A stretch of 41,178 nt of DNA from Pseudoalteromonas sp. G4. Its GTDB lineage: Bacteria > Pseudomonadota > Gammaproteobacteria > Enterobacterales > Alteromonadaceae. The notes below the pieces were generated by a model, which was given only the letters and a program-made list of their open reading frames with translations, searched no databases and was not told the origin of the DNA. The DNA is taken from NCBI RefSeq assembly GCF_028875915.1, contig NZ_JAPEHW010000033.1:1-41178 (forward strand). The letters run 5' to 3'. Numbering within the stretch: the stretch's first letter is position 1; every line of letters starts with the position of its first letter. The position numbers and the translations under genes are program-made. Of the stretch, positions 16,112 to 25,601 are shown one piece after another.

Positions 16112-18264
16112 TATTTTTGTGATTGTTGATAGTTATCAATAATGGCTTGTATAGGGTAACCATTAGGGTTTTCAATCCATGTACTATTATCAATGACTAA
16201 ATCTAAGTCACCATCAGCATCCCTATCTTTTAAATCAATAGGTATTTGTTCGTTTCTAATAAGTAAATGCTTATTTAACGTTGTGTAAGGTGGAGAGTTT
16301 GTTTCGTAGCTGTAAGGTTGATAGATTAACAATGCAAGGTCGCTGTTTGGATCTATTGGGTAGTCAATACTGTAGAAATAAAAGAAGAGGTCATTATTTA
16401 AGAAGTCCTCAAGTTTGTTCACTTGTTTTTCGCCAAGTTCATTTAATGTTAAATGACTTTTGCCAGTTAATTTCCAGTGTTTGTATGAATCAAGCGGTTT
16501 GCTACCAACAATAACAAACCCTTCAGCAATAATTTCTTGGTAGGGATCTTCGTCGATATTCTGTCTCGAAATGGTGTGGAATTCACCAAAGTCGATACTT
16601 TTTGAGAAATCATTATTAATTAGTATTAGGCGTTCACTCGGTTTTACATCAAGCTCTTTATCTGAAAAGTGAAATACTAATTCGCTTATTCCATCCTCGT
16701 TAACATCATCGTATGCGAGCTCAATAAAGTTTGAAAAATCGACTTTTTCAAGAATGATATTTTTATTTTCTATAAGGTCGTTTTCATAATATGTGAAATC
16801 AGATATTGAGATTGTGTAATCTGCGTAACCGTATAAATCATCATAGTCATTTTCAGGGTAAGTCAAACCTAATAAAAAGCCGCTATTTGAAGCAGAAAAA
16901 TAGAAACCTTTGCTATAGCCAAGTTCACTTTCAGTGGGAAACGTGTTCTTTAGCTCAACGTTTTGGTTTGTAGCATTATATTTAAAAAGCATGATGTTGC
17001 GATGACTGTCAACAGCAAGAAAATATGGCTTATCATTGTGATTAGCTAATAGATAGTTTGCATAGTTTTGATAAAGGTCTGTCGAAACTATTTGCTCAAG
17101 ATAAGAATCTGCCCCCTGTGATAAATAAAAATAAAGAACGTAGTCAGAACCAGATTCATCCACACAGTAAAAATCATCCATACCATCATCATTAAAGTCG
17201 TGTTTGAATAACTTAATATTGTGTTCATCGCCGTTTAGGCATTTGTCTACGTCAATTGAATACTTGTGTGTATTTAAGTGCTGTAAATTAGTGGCAGATT
17301 GTCTTACTGGCCAAATAGGTGCGCTTTGGAAAGGCTGAATAGAGAAATCAAAAGTGTATTCTTCGTTGTTAAACGTAAAAATAGCTGAAATTTCTTCAGA
17401 ATACCCATCACCTTGCGGCTTGTTCTCTTTTCCATTATCAGCTGTGTATTTTTTATGGGCAAAAAAACGTATGTGATTTGAAGCTAATGTTTCAATTTGA
17501 TATTCAGGGTTTGATAGTATGAGATTTGATGACAGATTGTTTTCAGCGATATTTTCTACCTTAGCAATGACATCAATATAACGCATTGAAATGCTATTAA
17601 ACGGTAGTTCAAATGATACCGAGATTGGATCTATTTCGAATGAGCTAATATTTTCTATAATTTTTTTACCAGCATTGTACATCTCTAGTTTTAGTTGATA
17701 TGAGGATTTTTCCGTATGTATTGGAAATTTGTAGACTAAGTTAGAGTTATGACTGGCTATATTGTCGTTTAGATATTGTAGTGTCAGAGATGTTTCTAAT
17801 TGACTTGTATCAATATTGCTCAATTCAATTTCAAAATTTGCTTCTTGTAAACTCACAACCGGTTCATAAGCTTTAATGCTTATGTTACTAGCCGGAACTG
17901 TAAACTCTTGCACAGAATTAGCAGAGAGACCGTCACTATCTGTAGCGGTAATGCTCAGTTGATAACCAACATCGACCTCTGAATATGGGAATTGGTAAGT
18001 AAAGTTTGTGGTATCGCTAGTAACTAAGACCTCGCCGTTACTTGAAAGAGTAAATTTTGTGGATGTAAGATTGTTATCGGCATCATTGGCAGCCGCGGTA
18101 AACTCGACAGTTTGTAAATTGATAACCTCACCGATATCAGTAATGCTTACGGTTGGTGCTTGGTTAACAGGGTCTATAGGCTTTGGTTTTTCAGTTTCGT
18201 TATCTGAACCGCCACAGCCGATAAGCAGTATCAGCAGGGTGAGTAGTAATCCTTTTTTTATCAT
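16111..18264 (-). CDS. FG-GAP/VCBS-like lipoprotein (third of tandem triplet)
   Basis: A 717-aa lipoprotein: signal with lipobox LIGC (Cys17), a low-complexity acidic linker, an Ig/PKD-like domain (APTVSITDIGEV, AAANDADNN), a second beta domain with RFFAHKKYTAD, then FG-GAP-type calcium repeats such as DFNDDGMDDFYC and a final DRDADGDLDLVID. It ends WIENPNGYPIQAI, a tail shared with its two neighbours. Such proteins are usually anchored in the outer membrane or exposed on the surface; no enzyme motif is visible. Its ATG overlaps the stop of the upstream paralogue by one base (TAATG). The first 130 codons are very similar in DNA to those of the middle paralogue. Confidence 0.8.
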   Translation of the reverse strand: MIKKGLLLTLLILLIGCGGSDNETEKPKPIDPVNQAPTVSITDIGEVINLQTVEFTAAANDADNNLTSTKFTLSSNGEVLVTSDTTNFTYQFPYSEVDVGYQLSITATDSDGLSANSVQEFTVPASNISIKAYEPVVSLQEANFEIELSNIDTSQLETSLTLQYLNDNIASHNSNLVYKFPIHTEKSSYQLKLEMYNAGKKIIENISSFEIDPISVSFELPFNSISMRYIDVIAKVENIAENNLSSNLILSNPEYQIETLASNHIRFFAHKKYTADNGKENKPQGDGYSEEISAIFTFNNEEYTFDFSIQPFQSAPIWPVRQSATNLQHLNTHKYSIDVDKCLNGDEHNIKLFKHDFNDDGMDDFYCVDESGSDYVLYFYLSQGADSYLEQIVSTDLYQNYANYLLANHNDKPYFLAVDSHRNIMLFKYNATNQNVELKNTFPTESELGYSKGFYFSASNSGFLLGLTYPENDYDDLYGYADYTISISDFTYYENDLIENKNIILEKVDFSNFIELAYDDVNEDGISELVFHFSDKELDVKPSERLILINNDFSKSIDFGEFHTISRQNIDEDPYQEIIAEGFVIVGSKPLDSYKHWKLTGKSHLTLNELGEKQVNKLEDFLNNDLFFYFYSIDYPIDPNSDLALLIYQPYSYETNSPPYTTLNKHLLIRNEQIPIDLKDRDADGDLDLVIDNSTWIENPNGYPIQAIIDNYQQSQK

Positions 18265-20576
18265 TACTCTTGTCCTTTATTAAGTTTAATTTCGTAATCA
18301 ATGGGATAGCCATTTACGTTTTCAGCCCAATAATAAACCTTATCCTCGTCGCCAAATACCATATCAAGATCGCCGTCGTTATCGACGTCTTCAAATGCAT
18401 AAATCTCAGACAGGTTTGCATTAGTTTGTGCAATAAATGTTTCCTGATTTTCTAATGTGTGGAAAGCTATATATTGAGACCAGAAGTCAACCCAAGGCTC
18501 TTGGAAGTTCTCTTCATACTCTGTGACCTTACTCATATTGTCTAACAACACGGTATCGTGGTTGAACGGATGATGGTCTAACAATAATTGGGTTTGCATC
18601 ACAGAATCCAGTACAGTCATTTCTGCTTGTCCATTATTTAATTCAAATTTGGCAGTAAACCCATACGATGCCTCAATTTCTGGGAAGTAGGCGTAAGCGT
18701 AAGGCTCCCAGTACTCTGCGACTAGTTCATTTTTACCATCTTGATCGAAGTCTTCAATGCGAGTTTGAAAAGGCGAGAAAGCTTCAGGAAAGAGGTGTAC
18801 ATTTGTAAAATCAGTATTAATGACAGCAATACGGTGACTCACCACATTGTCGTATTGACCATCCAGATTCAATACAGCGGTTAGCTGGTAATTACCAGCG
18901 TGATCTGGGTATAAGTAATCAATGTGATTAATATTTAAATCTCTTCTTGTGTAGAGTAAAGATGGCTCAATAAGTTGAATACTTTTTACTGGTTGGAAAG
19001 TATCAGCTACATTGAATTCTTGAAATGTGAGAACACTGTTATCACTCTCAGAGTAAGTAATGTGTCCATAGGCAAAAGCAAAACGATCACCTTGATGAGC
19101 AAAATCATAATAATATTCATAATAACCAAAGGCAAATACATACCTTACAGGATCGATAAACTCGAGTTGTGAGATTAGCGTTTTATCAAATACTTGAGTT
19201 TCACCATTGTATTTGAACTGCACTAACTCTTTATCATTGATAACGGTATAGAGCTCGGGTAAGCCATCTTGGTCAGTATCAAAAAGAGCACTATTTGGTT
19301 TTCCGCTGCTCTTGTAGCCATAAAACTTGAGTACATCGTATTGGCCCAGCGTGGCTAAAGAGAAACCATCGCCTACAGATTGATAGTAATTAATATTGCC
19401 TTGTTCACCACATAAGTAGTCAGGTTGATTGTCGGTATTGAAATCGAAACTTAGGTATTCTTCGCACGGTGCGTTTTCAGCAAGTGCTGACACATTGTCA
19501 GTGTCTCTAGCCACTGCTGAAATATCCTTAACATAGTCCATCGCAGCTTGTGCCGTAGATTGAGGCATGTCATGCAGTGGCCACTTTACGATTTGCTCAA
19601 TCGGCTTGATGGTAAAAGACGTTGGAAACTCTAATATTTGTTCAACCCCGAGGCTTGTAAAGTTTAATTTGAAAGTTAGGTCAATGTCTTGGTTAATACC
19701 TTGACCTTTTTGCATCGGTGAAGTGTCGGCAGGGTCATGCTCTTCGGTTAAGTATTTCTCCGCGAAAAAGCGCACACGTTGTTTATTAATTGCGGTGAGC
19801 GGGTAGTTGGTTTCATCGGTAAACTGCCATGAAGTAGTTGCATGGATTAGGTCGATATTTTCGATATTTGCTTTGACGTCAACCAATCTTCGTGTAATTG
19901 CATCGAAAGGTAGCTCGAATGAGACAGCAATAGGGTCGATAGAAATCGTATTAGTTAGGCTTACTAAGTTTTGACCTTGCAGTGATGCTGCATTTAGCAT
20001 CAGCTTGTAGTTAGCTGATTCTGTAAATAGTGGAAACGCATAAGCTAAGGCGCTGTTACTGGCTTCGGCTACTAAGTTACCATTTTGTTCAAGAATTAGC
20101 TCTGAGACTACTTGTGATGAGTCCACATTGGTATATGCCACTTCAAAACTTGCATGCTGCAAACTCACAACGGGTTCGTATGCTTTAATGCTTATACTAC
20201 TTGCTGGTACTGTGAAGTCTTGCACTGAGTTAGCAGATAAGCCGTCACTGTCGGTTGCAGTAATACTTAGTTGATAATCAACATCGAGCTCTGAATAAGG
20301 GAATTGGTAAGTAAAGTTTGTGGTATCGCTAGTAACTAACACTTCGCCGTTACTGGAAAGAGAAAACTCAGTGGATGCGAGGTTATTATCGGCATCACTG
20401 GCAGCAGCGATAAACTCGACAGTTTGTAAATTGATAACGTCACCGATATCAATAATGCTTACCGTTGGTGCTTGGTTAACAGGTTCGATTGGTTTTGGTG
20501 TTTCAGTTTTTTTATCTGAACCGCCACAGCCGATAAGTAATATCGGCAGAGTGAGTAGTAATCCTTTTTTTATCAT
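18264..20576 (-). CDS. FG-GAP/VCBS-like lipoprotein (second of tandem triplet)
   Basis: A 770-aa paralogue of the flanking genes. The signal peptide (MIKKGLLLTL, lipobox LIGC, Cys17) and Ig-like region nearly repeat the downstream copy, but the body is diverged. FG-GAP-type motifs include DFNTDNQPDYLCG, DTDQDGLPELY, DFDQDGKNEL and DVDNDGDLDMVF. It ends WAENVNGYPIDYEI. The middle domain has RFFAEKYLTE in place of RFFAHKKYT of the others. One-base overlaps with both neighbours show a single operon. No known partner or ligand; adhesion or polymer binding is only a guess from the FG-GAP fold. Confidence 0.8.
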   Translation of the reverse strand: MIKKGLLLTLPILLIGCGGSDKKTETPKPIEPVNQAPTVSIIDIGDVINLQTVEFIAAASDADNNLASTEFSLSSNGEVLVTSDTTNFTYQFPYSELDVDYQLSITATDSDGLSANSVQDFTVPASSISIKAYEPVVSLQHASFEVAYTNVDSSQVVSELILEQNGNLVAEASNSALAYAFPLFTESANYKLMLNAASLQGQNLVSLTNTISIDPIAVSFELPFDAITRRLVDVKANIENIDLIHATTSWQFTDETNYPLTAINKQRVRFFAEKYLTEEHDPADTSPMQKGQGINQDIDLTFKLNFTSLGVEQILEFPTSFTIKPIEQIVKWPLHDMPQSTAQAAMDYVKDISAVARDTDNVSALAENAPCEEYLSFDFNTDNQPDYLCGEQGNINYYQSVGDGFSLATLGQYDVLKFYGYKSSGKPNSALFDTDQDGLPELYTVINDKELVQFKYNGETQVFDKTLISQLEFIDPVRYVFAFGYYEYYYDFAHQGDRFAFAYGHITYSESDNSVLTFQEFNVADTFQPVKSIQLIEPSLLYTRRDLNINHIDYLYPDHAGNYQLTAVLNLDGQYDNVVSHRIAVINTDFTNVHLFPEAFSPFQTRIEDFDQDGKNELVAEYWEPYAYAYFPEIEASYGFTAKFELNNGQAEMTVLDSVMQTQLLLDHHPFNHDTVLLDNMSKVTEYEENFQEPWVDFWSQYIAFHTLENQETFIAQTNANLSEIYAFEDVDNDGDLDMVFGDEDKVYYWAENVNGYPIDYEIKLNKGQE

Positions 20577-22489
20577 TACTCTTGTCCTTGTTTGTAATTT
20601 TCTATAATTGCTTGAATTGGGTAACCGTTGGTATTTTCAAACCAGCCTTGGTCATTAGATAGTTTGATATCTAAGTCACCATCCCCATCGATATCTTCTA
20701 AAGTCTCAAGTGGGTAGCTTTCGCAGGGGGGAGTATTATTTTGCGTGGTTAACAGGTGGTCACCTAATGCTATATAGGTGTAATCGTTACACACGGCGTA
20801 TGAATCTATATAAATTTTAAACCCTATATTTTCATCTATAAATACAGAGTAATAATAAAAAAACAAGTCGTTATTAAAATAATCTTGAACTTGGGTAATT
20901 ACCTTGTTCCCATCGCTATCAAGTGTGAGGTGATTTAAGCTAGTTGCTTTAAGTTGTCCACTATTAACCTCTTTAAAACTAGTGCCTGTAAGTTCTAATG
21001 AACCATCGTTATCAAGGTCGATCATTTGTATACGTTCAAACTGACCAAAATCATTAATTTTGGTAAATTCTTTGTCTGCAACGAATAAGTGGACATATTC
21101 AGGACAATGGCATGTTTCGTTCTTTTCAGTGAAGTACAATAATAACTCTTTAGTACCATCATCATTGATATCTGAATATGTTAATGATTCAAAATAAATA
21201 GAGGCTTGCAATCCACTGGCTTTAAATTCATTTTGTAACTTTAATTTAGAGTCAGAGAACAAATAACTCTGCACTTCAATGAAGTTATCGTAGGTAATTA
21301 CGTTAAAAGTTTTATTGGCAATTGCCAGAGTAAAGCCTGAGTCTGTTGGGGTAATGATAGAGTCGCCGAAATCGCTTACATTGGTTGGTGTTGTACTTGT
21401 TTTTGCGATTTTTTCTGTGATTTCATCATAATCGAAGGCGAGTATATTATTTTGATTATCAATACTAAAAAATGTTGGCAGGTTATCGTCCCATGAAATC
21501 AGAGCAGAACGCTGTGCATTAGTCATATTTGTTTGTACAAGTTGCTCAGTGTAACTGCCATCACTAGTGGATAAATAAAAGTAAATATCACTATATTCTT
21601 CCGACCACCTAGCGAGGTCGAATACGCAGTAAAAATCGTCCCTGCCGTCTTTATTGAAGTCGAACGAAAACAATGTTACAGGCTTTTGGGTTTCATTATT
21701 TAAACAAGTGTAGGGCGATGTATCAACTTGGTTTAATAATCGTTGATTACGAACTACAGAGGCTGAAGCTGGAGAATTTAGAGCTGATGTTTGATGTGGC
21801 CATTCGGGGATATGTTCAACAGGCAATATAGTAAACTCATGGGAAAATTCTGAACCTTCAATACTTAATGATGCGGTTAATGTTTCTGAATACCCATCTC
21901 CTTGTGGCAGGTTTGCATTACCTGAATTTGCATTCTCGGTATATTTTTTATGAGCATAAAAACGCAGCCTTGTTTGGTTTATCGTTTCAAATTCGTATTC
22001 AGAGTTTGAAAGTTGCCATTGCACACTCATATTACCACTATTCAGATTAGAGATAGTCACTTCAATATCAATGTACCTTTGGGAGTAACTGCCAAACGGG
22101 AATTTAAACGAAATATCGACAGCAGGAATATCAATTAAGTGAGTTTCTGTTGTAATAGAGCCTTGGTCATCTGTTGCAGATGCTACTAGTGTTAAGGTTT
22201 TATTCGTTTGTGCCAAAGGTATTTCATACTCAATTTGTTGAGTACCCTTTGAAAGGGCTATGTCATTTTCAAATAATGTAATTTCAGTCGTCACAGCATC
22301 ATTATCTGGATCGTTTGCGGTGATTGTAGCTGTTAAAGTATCAAGACTGACTAATGACTCCGGAAACGACACTTCAATTGTAGGAGGGTTATTTACTGGT
22401 TCAGTAACAAGTGTTTTTTTTGGCTCCGAGCTGCCACATGCAGCTAACAGTAGAGTACTAAGAGAGAGCATAAATATGCGGTTTATCAT
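20576..22489 (-). CDS. FG-GAP/VCBS-like lipoprotein (first of tandem triplet)
   Basis: A 637-aa paralogue and the promoter-proximal gene of the array. Its signal peptide differs (MINRIFMLSL, lipobox LAAC, Cys18). It has one Ig-like domain (PPTIEVSFPESL, ANDPDNDA), the shared RFYAHKKYTEN region, FG-GAP-type DFNKDGRDDFYCV and DLDNDGSLELTG motifs, and the C-terminal DGDGDLDIKLSNDQGW ending in ENTNGYPIQAI. I start at ATG 22489 because AAGGA is 7 nt upstream; an in-frame TTG two codons earlier is unlikely. It lacks the second Ig-like module present in the other two, explaining its shorter length. Confidence 0.8.
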   Translation of the reverse strand: MINRIFMLSLSTLLLAACGSSEPKKTLVTEPVNNPPTIEVSFPESLVSLDTLTATITANDPDNDAVTTEITLFENDIALSKGTQQIEYEIPLAQTNKTLTLVASATDDQGSITTETHLIDIPAVDISFKFPFGSYSQRYIDIEVTISNLNSGNMSVQWQLSNSEYEFETINQTRLRFYAHKKYTENANSGNANLPQGDGYSETLTASLSIEGSEFSHEFTILPVEHIPEWPHQTSALNSPASASVVRNQRLLNQVDTSPYTCLNNETQKPVTLFSFDFNKDGRDDFYCVFDLARWSEEYSDIYFYLSTSDGSYTEQLVQTNMTNAQRSALISWDDNLPTFFSIDNQNNILAFDYDEITEKIAKTSTTPTNVSDFGDSIITPTDSGFTLAIANKTFNVITYDNFIEVQSYLFSDSKLKLQNEFKASGLQASIYFESLTYSDINDDGTKELLLYFTEKNETCHCPEYVHLFVADKEFTKINDFGQFERIQMIDLDNDGSLELTGTSFKEVNSGQLKATSLNHLTLDSDGNKVITQVQDYFNNDLFFYYYSVFIDENIGFKIYIDSYAVCNDYTYIALGDHLLTTQNNTPPCESYPLETLEDIDGDGDLDIKLSNDQGWFENTNGYPIQAIIENYKQGQE

Positions 22490-22745
22490 AATCAAATCCT
22501 TTGAATAAACATTTGCTCATTTAATCATCTCTGATTAAAAATTGATACCAATAAATTGTAATTAGGTGATTGTTTTTAATAATGAAATTAATACTTTATT
22601 GTCACTATTGCTCCTGCTGACTCTAGCTCATGCAAGTTATTATTTTTGGAAAGTTATAAGTGTTTTAGAAATTCAAAATCAATTTACTTAGGTGAAGTTA
22701 TCCCGTAGTTTGGATTAACTTCTACTTTGAATATAAAGGGAAATT
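22490..22745. promoter_or_regulatory. Divergent intergenic region
   Basis: A 256-bp A/T-rich gap between the lipoprotein operon and the esterase-like gene, which must carry promoters for both. I could not single out convincing -35/-10 pairs or operators. An AAAGGGA ribosome-binding site lies just before ATG 22746. Confidence 0.4.
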
Positions 22746-23885
22746 ATGCGTTTTTTAATATGTTATCTGACGCTTGGCTTTTTACTGCTAAGTACGTCAC
22801 TTAAAGCTGAACAGGTCGTATTAACAATTGCAGACCAGCGGTTTGAGCAACCACTGGAATTTAATGTGCAATTGCCAAAAAGCTATTCGCAAAAAACAAA
22901 TAAACGCTATGTGCTGATGTTTGACTTTCACCCTAATGCCAAAAGTTATTTAACGGGTATGCATGATTGGATGAGTCATAATGGTGAATGGCCTTGGTTA
23001 GAAACCATTATTGTGACACCTGCATATGGCAACCCAGTAGCACGACTATTTGATGCAACAGGCAAAACGACGCCTTTACTCGATTTTTTTGAAGCGCAAT
23101 TGGTGCCAGAAATTGATAAACAATACCGTACTAACGGCTTTCGCATTTTTAGTGGCTTTAGGGTGAATGGTTCGGTGGTGCTTTCAAGCTTAGTGAATAA
23201 ACCAAACTTGTTTAACGCACATATTGTGATTAGCCCCGAACTCACGCCAGAGCGAGTCAATATTTTAAAGGACTATGGTAAGAAATTAGGCAAGCTAAAT
23301 AATAAACCGCGTTATTTACTGTTTACCCATGGCGAAACAATAAAAGAAGATCATCAACAGAAACGATATTCACAATTAAAAGAAGAAATTAGTGCAAATG
23401 CACCCGCATCATTACAATGGCAATATCAAAATTATAAAGAGCATTACTTTATGTCGTTGCCGGTATTATCTACTGCGTATGGCATAGAGCAGATCTTTGA
23501 TGAGATTCATAACGGCTTGGCACCTGAATCAAAAATAGCTAAGCAAGGTGTGGATGCTATTGTTGCGCATTATAAGCGTCTATCAACTGAAAAGTTTGGC
23601 TTTGAAGTATCACCTAAATCTTCAATTAATGTGCTGGGATTTCACTTGTTAGAAACATCGCCTGAATTGGCTAAAAAGGTGTTTAACCAAGCATTAGCGC
23701 TTTATCCGCAAGATGCATATGCTTATCACCACTTAGCTAAGGCTTATGCGAAAAGTAAAGAATTTGACAAAGCCATTGAGTTACAAGAAAAGGCAGTGAG
23801 CCTAGCGGCTAGTATGCGCACTTGGCATAAAAAGCGGCAAGCAAGCTATTTGGCTGAACTTAAGACGCAGCAGCAAGCACTATAA
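22746..23885 (+). CDS. Esterase D-like alpha/beta hydrolase with TPR tail, catalytic serine missing
   Basis: A 379-aa exported protein (signal peptide 1-21, LKAEQ). Residues about 22-255 follow the esterase D/enterochelin-esterase-like fold: FNVQLPKSY, RYVLMFD, FFEAQLVPEID. The nucleophile elbow, normally GHSxGG after RIxA, reads G137-F-R-V-N-G142, so Ser139 is Arg and one glycine is Asn. The His region EHYFMSLP (His233) is kept. About residues 305-350 form a TPR-like repeat (AYAYHHLAKAYAKSKEFDKAIELQEKAV). It therefore probably no longer hydrolyses esters and may act as a binding or scaffold protein. The FAH-family gene follows after 14 bp. Confidence 0.78.
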   Translation: MRFLICYLTLGFLLLSTSLKAEQVVLTIADQRFEQPLEFNVQLPKSYSQKTNKRYVLMFDFHPNAKSYLTGMHDWMSHNGEWPWLETIIVTPAYGNPVARLFDATGKTTPLLDFFEAQLVPEIDKQYRTNGFRIFSGFRVNGSVVLSSLVNKPNLFNAHIVISPELTPERVNILKDYGKKLGKLNNKPRYLLFTHGETIKEDHQQKRYSQLKEEISANAPASLQWQYQNYKEHYFMSLPVLSTAYGIEQIFDEIHNGLAPESKIAKQGVDAIVAHYKRLSTEKFGFEVSPKSSINVLGFHLLETSPELAKKVFNQALALYPQDAYAYHHLAKAYAKSKEFDKAIELQEKAVSLAASMRTWHKKRQASYLAELKTQQQAL

Positions 23886-23899
23886 AAAGGTAATTTTAC

Positions 23900-24502
23900 A
23901 TGATGTATTTATGGAATAACGGTGAGGTTATTGAACTTCCTATAGGCAAAGCAGTTTGTGTGGGGCGCAATTATGTTGCCCATGCAGCAGAACTCGGTAA
24001 TGAAGTGCCTACAGAGCCGTCACTAGACCATAGCTTAGGTGAGCACCATTATGAAGCGGAGCTAATGTTGTTAATTGGTAAACCACTCAATAAGGGCAAT
24101 ATTGCAGATTATAAGTCTTGTATTGCTGGTTTAGGTGTAGGGCTTGATCTTACGTTACGTGATGAGCAAGCTAAACTGAAAGCGAAAGGGCACCCGTGGG
24201 AGCGCGCAAAAGCTTACGACAAAAGCTGTCTAGTGTCGCGCTTTGTACCGCTAGCGGAAAATGCTTTAACGCACAGTGAATTTTCGCTCTCGATTAATGA
24301 TGAACTTCGTCAATCTGGTGATACTCATTTGATGATATTTAAAATTGAACAGCTGCTATCTGATATTGTTTGGTATTTCTCATTACAGCCTGGCGACATT
24401 GTTTTAACGGGCACGCCTGAAGGGGTAGGTAAGCTCAATATACAAGACACGTTGAGTGTATCTCTTAATGGCGAAACGTTAGCAAATTGCACAATCGCTT
24501 AG
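23900..24502 (+). CDS. Fumarylacetoacetate hydrolase (FAH) family protein, shortened
   Basis: A 200-aa member of the FAH/YcgM-like family, which cleaves or decarboxylates beta-dicarbonyl compounds with a divalent metal. Seen are VCVGRNYVAHAAELGNEVP (20-37), the metal-binding HHYEAELMLLIGK (49-61), GLDLTLRDEQAK and the closing GDIVLTGTPEGVGKL. Between TEP (residue 40) and GEHHYEAE the family normally has about 23 residues including a conserved FxKP lysine; here there are only six (SLDHSL). That shortfall of about 17 residues accounts for the length (E. coli YcgM is about 219 aa, from memory) and may impair the active site. It is 14 bp after the esterase-like gene, so cotranscription is likely. 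Confidence 0.82.
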   Translation: MMYLWNNGEVIELPIGKAVCVGRNYVAHAAELGNEVPTEPSLDHSLGEHHYEAELMLLIGKPLNKGNIADYKSCIAGLGVGLDLTLRDEQAKLKAKGHPWERAKAYDKSCLVSRFVPLAENALTHSEFSLSINDELRQSGDTHLMIFKIEQLLSDIVWYFSLQPGDIVLTGTPEGVGKLNIQDTLSVSLNGETLANCTIA

Positions 24503-24615
24503 AAAGTGGTTTTTATTTCATGCAAAAACATTATTTTTTCCTGAAAACGTATGCGAAGCAATGCGCTAAGTTTGGCCACACTTTACAATAAGCTTATCTA
24601 AATCAGGGGAATCAT

Positions 24616-25494
24616 ATGCAAGAATTTAAATTACCATCGTTTGTCGCTGGCTTTTGGCGCTTAGATGAGTGGCAACAACGCGGGCAAGCGTTAACACAAT
24701 TTATAGAACAGTTATTGGAGCTTGGTATAAATACCGTCGACCACGCTGATATTTATGGTCGCTACCAGTGTGAAAAGTTGTTTGGTGATGCATTAACTCC
24801 CAGTTTGCGTGAACAATTAACCATTATCTCAAAATGCGGTATTAAACCTGCGTGGCCTGAAAATGGCTTTGCTGGCAAAACCGCACACTATGACTCAAGC
24901 AAAGCAAATATTATTGCCTCGGCAGAACAATCACTGCGTAATTTCAAAACCGATCGCCTTGATGTGTTATTGATCCACCGTCCAGATTATTTAATGCATG
25001 CGGATGAAATTGCAGACGCCTTTTGTGAGCTAAAAGCACAAGGCAAAGTGCTTAACTTTGGTGTATCTAATTTTACGGTTTCACAGTTTGAATTATTGCA
25101 GTCGCGTTTGGACTTTAAGTTAGTAACCAATCAAATTGAAATGTCGCCGTTACAGATGGGGGCACTTGAAGATGGTACGCTTAACTTATGCCAGCAGCAT
25201 CAAATATCGCCTATGCTATGGTCGCCTCTTGCTGGTGGCGGTTTATTTGCTGAAACAGAACAAGCACAGCGAGTGAGATCTGCACTACAAAGTGTTGCCG
25301 AAGAAACGGGGTTAGATAGTGTCGACCAAGCAGCTTACGCGTGGTTGTTAACGTTACCATGTCAACCGAGTGTGATTTTGGGGACTGGTAAATTAGCGCG
25401 TATTCAATCGGCCGTTGCGGCGAGCAAAGTGCGTTTGAGTCGTGAGCAATGGTATCGTGTTTGGCAAGCATCAACAGGTCACAGTGTGCCATAA
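24616..25494 (+). CDS. Aldo/keto reductase (YdhF-like)
   Basis: A 292-aa NADPH-dependent oxidoreductase of the AKR superfamily. The catalytic tetrad is present: Asp and Tyr in DHADIYG, Lys in ISKCG and His in LLIHRPD. GVSNF and the C-terminal LGTGKLARI are cofactor-site motifs, and the WSPLAGGGLF region matches E. coli YdhF-type proteins. The natural substrate is not known. GGGGAA lies just before the ATG. It is 113 bp after the FAH gene, so its own promoter is possible. Confidence 0.9.
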   Translation: MQEFKLPSFVAGFWRLDEWQQRGQALTQFIEQLLELGINTVDHADIYGRYQCEKLFGDALTPSLREQLTIISKCGIKPAWPENGFAGKTAHYDSSKANIIASAEQSLRNFKTDRLDVLLIHRPDYLMHADEIADAFCELKAQGKVLNFGVSNFTVSQFELLQSRLDFKLVTNQIEMSPLQMGALEDGTLNLCQQHQISPMLWSPLAGGGLFAETEQAQRVRSALQSVAEETGLDSVDQAAYAWLLTLPCQPSVILGTGKLARIQSAVAASKVRLSREQWYRVWQASTGHSVP

Positions 25495-25559
25495 CACTTA
25501 ACCTTGGACATTGTGTGCTGATTATTAGTAGTCAGCATACATTTAACAAACGAAATAAA

Positions 25560-25580
25560 GGTGCCGTCAAGCACCCTTAG
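25560..25580 (-). terminator. Weak terminator of the TorF-like gene
   Basis: GGTGC (25560-25564) and GCACC (25571-25575) form a short stem with a 6-nt loop; on the minus strand it is followed by TTTATTT. It lies shortly after the porin-like stop codon. The stem is only 5 bp, so this is tentative. Confidence 0.4.
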
Positions 25581-25601
25581 TTGTAGCAAGTTGGAGTAAT
25601 T

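Noticed and set aside
16111..22489. A contractile or polymorphic-toxin system in the lipoprotein array
   Set aside because: The repeats are FG-GAP/Ig-like; there are no toxin, immunity or secretion domains.
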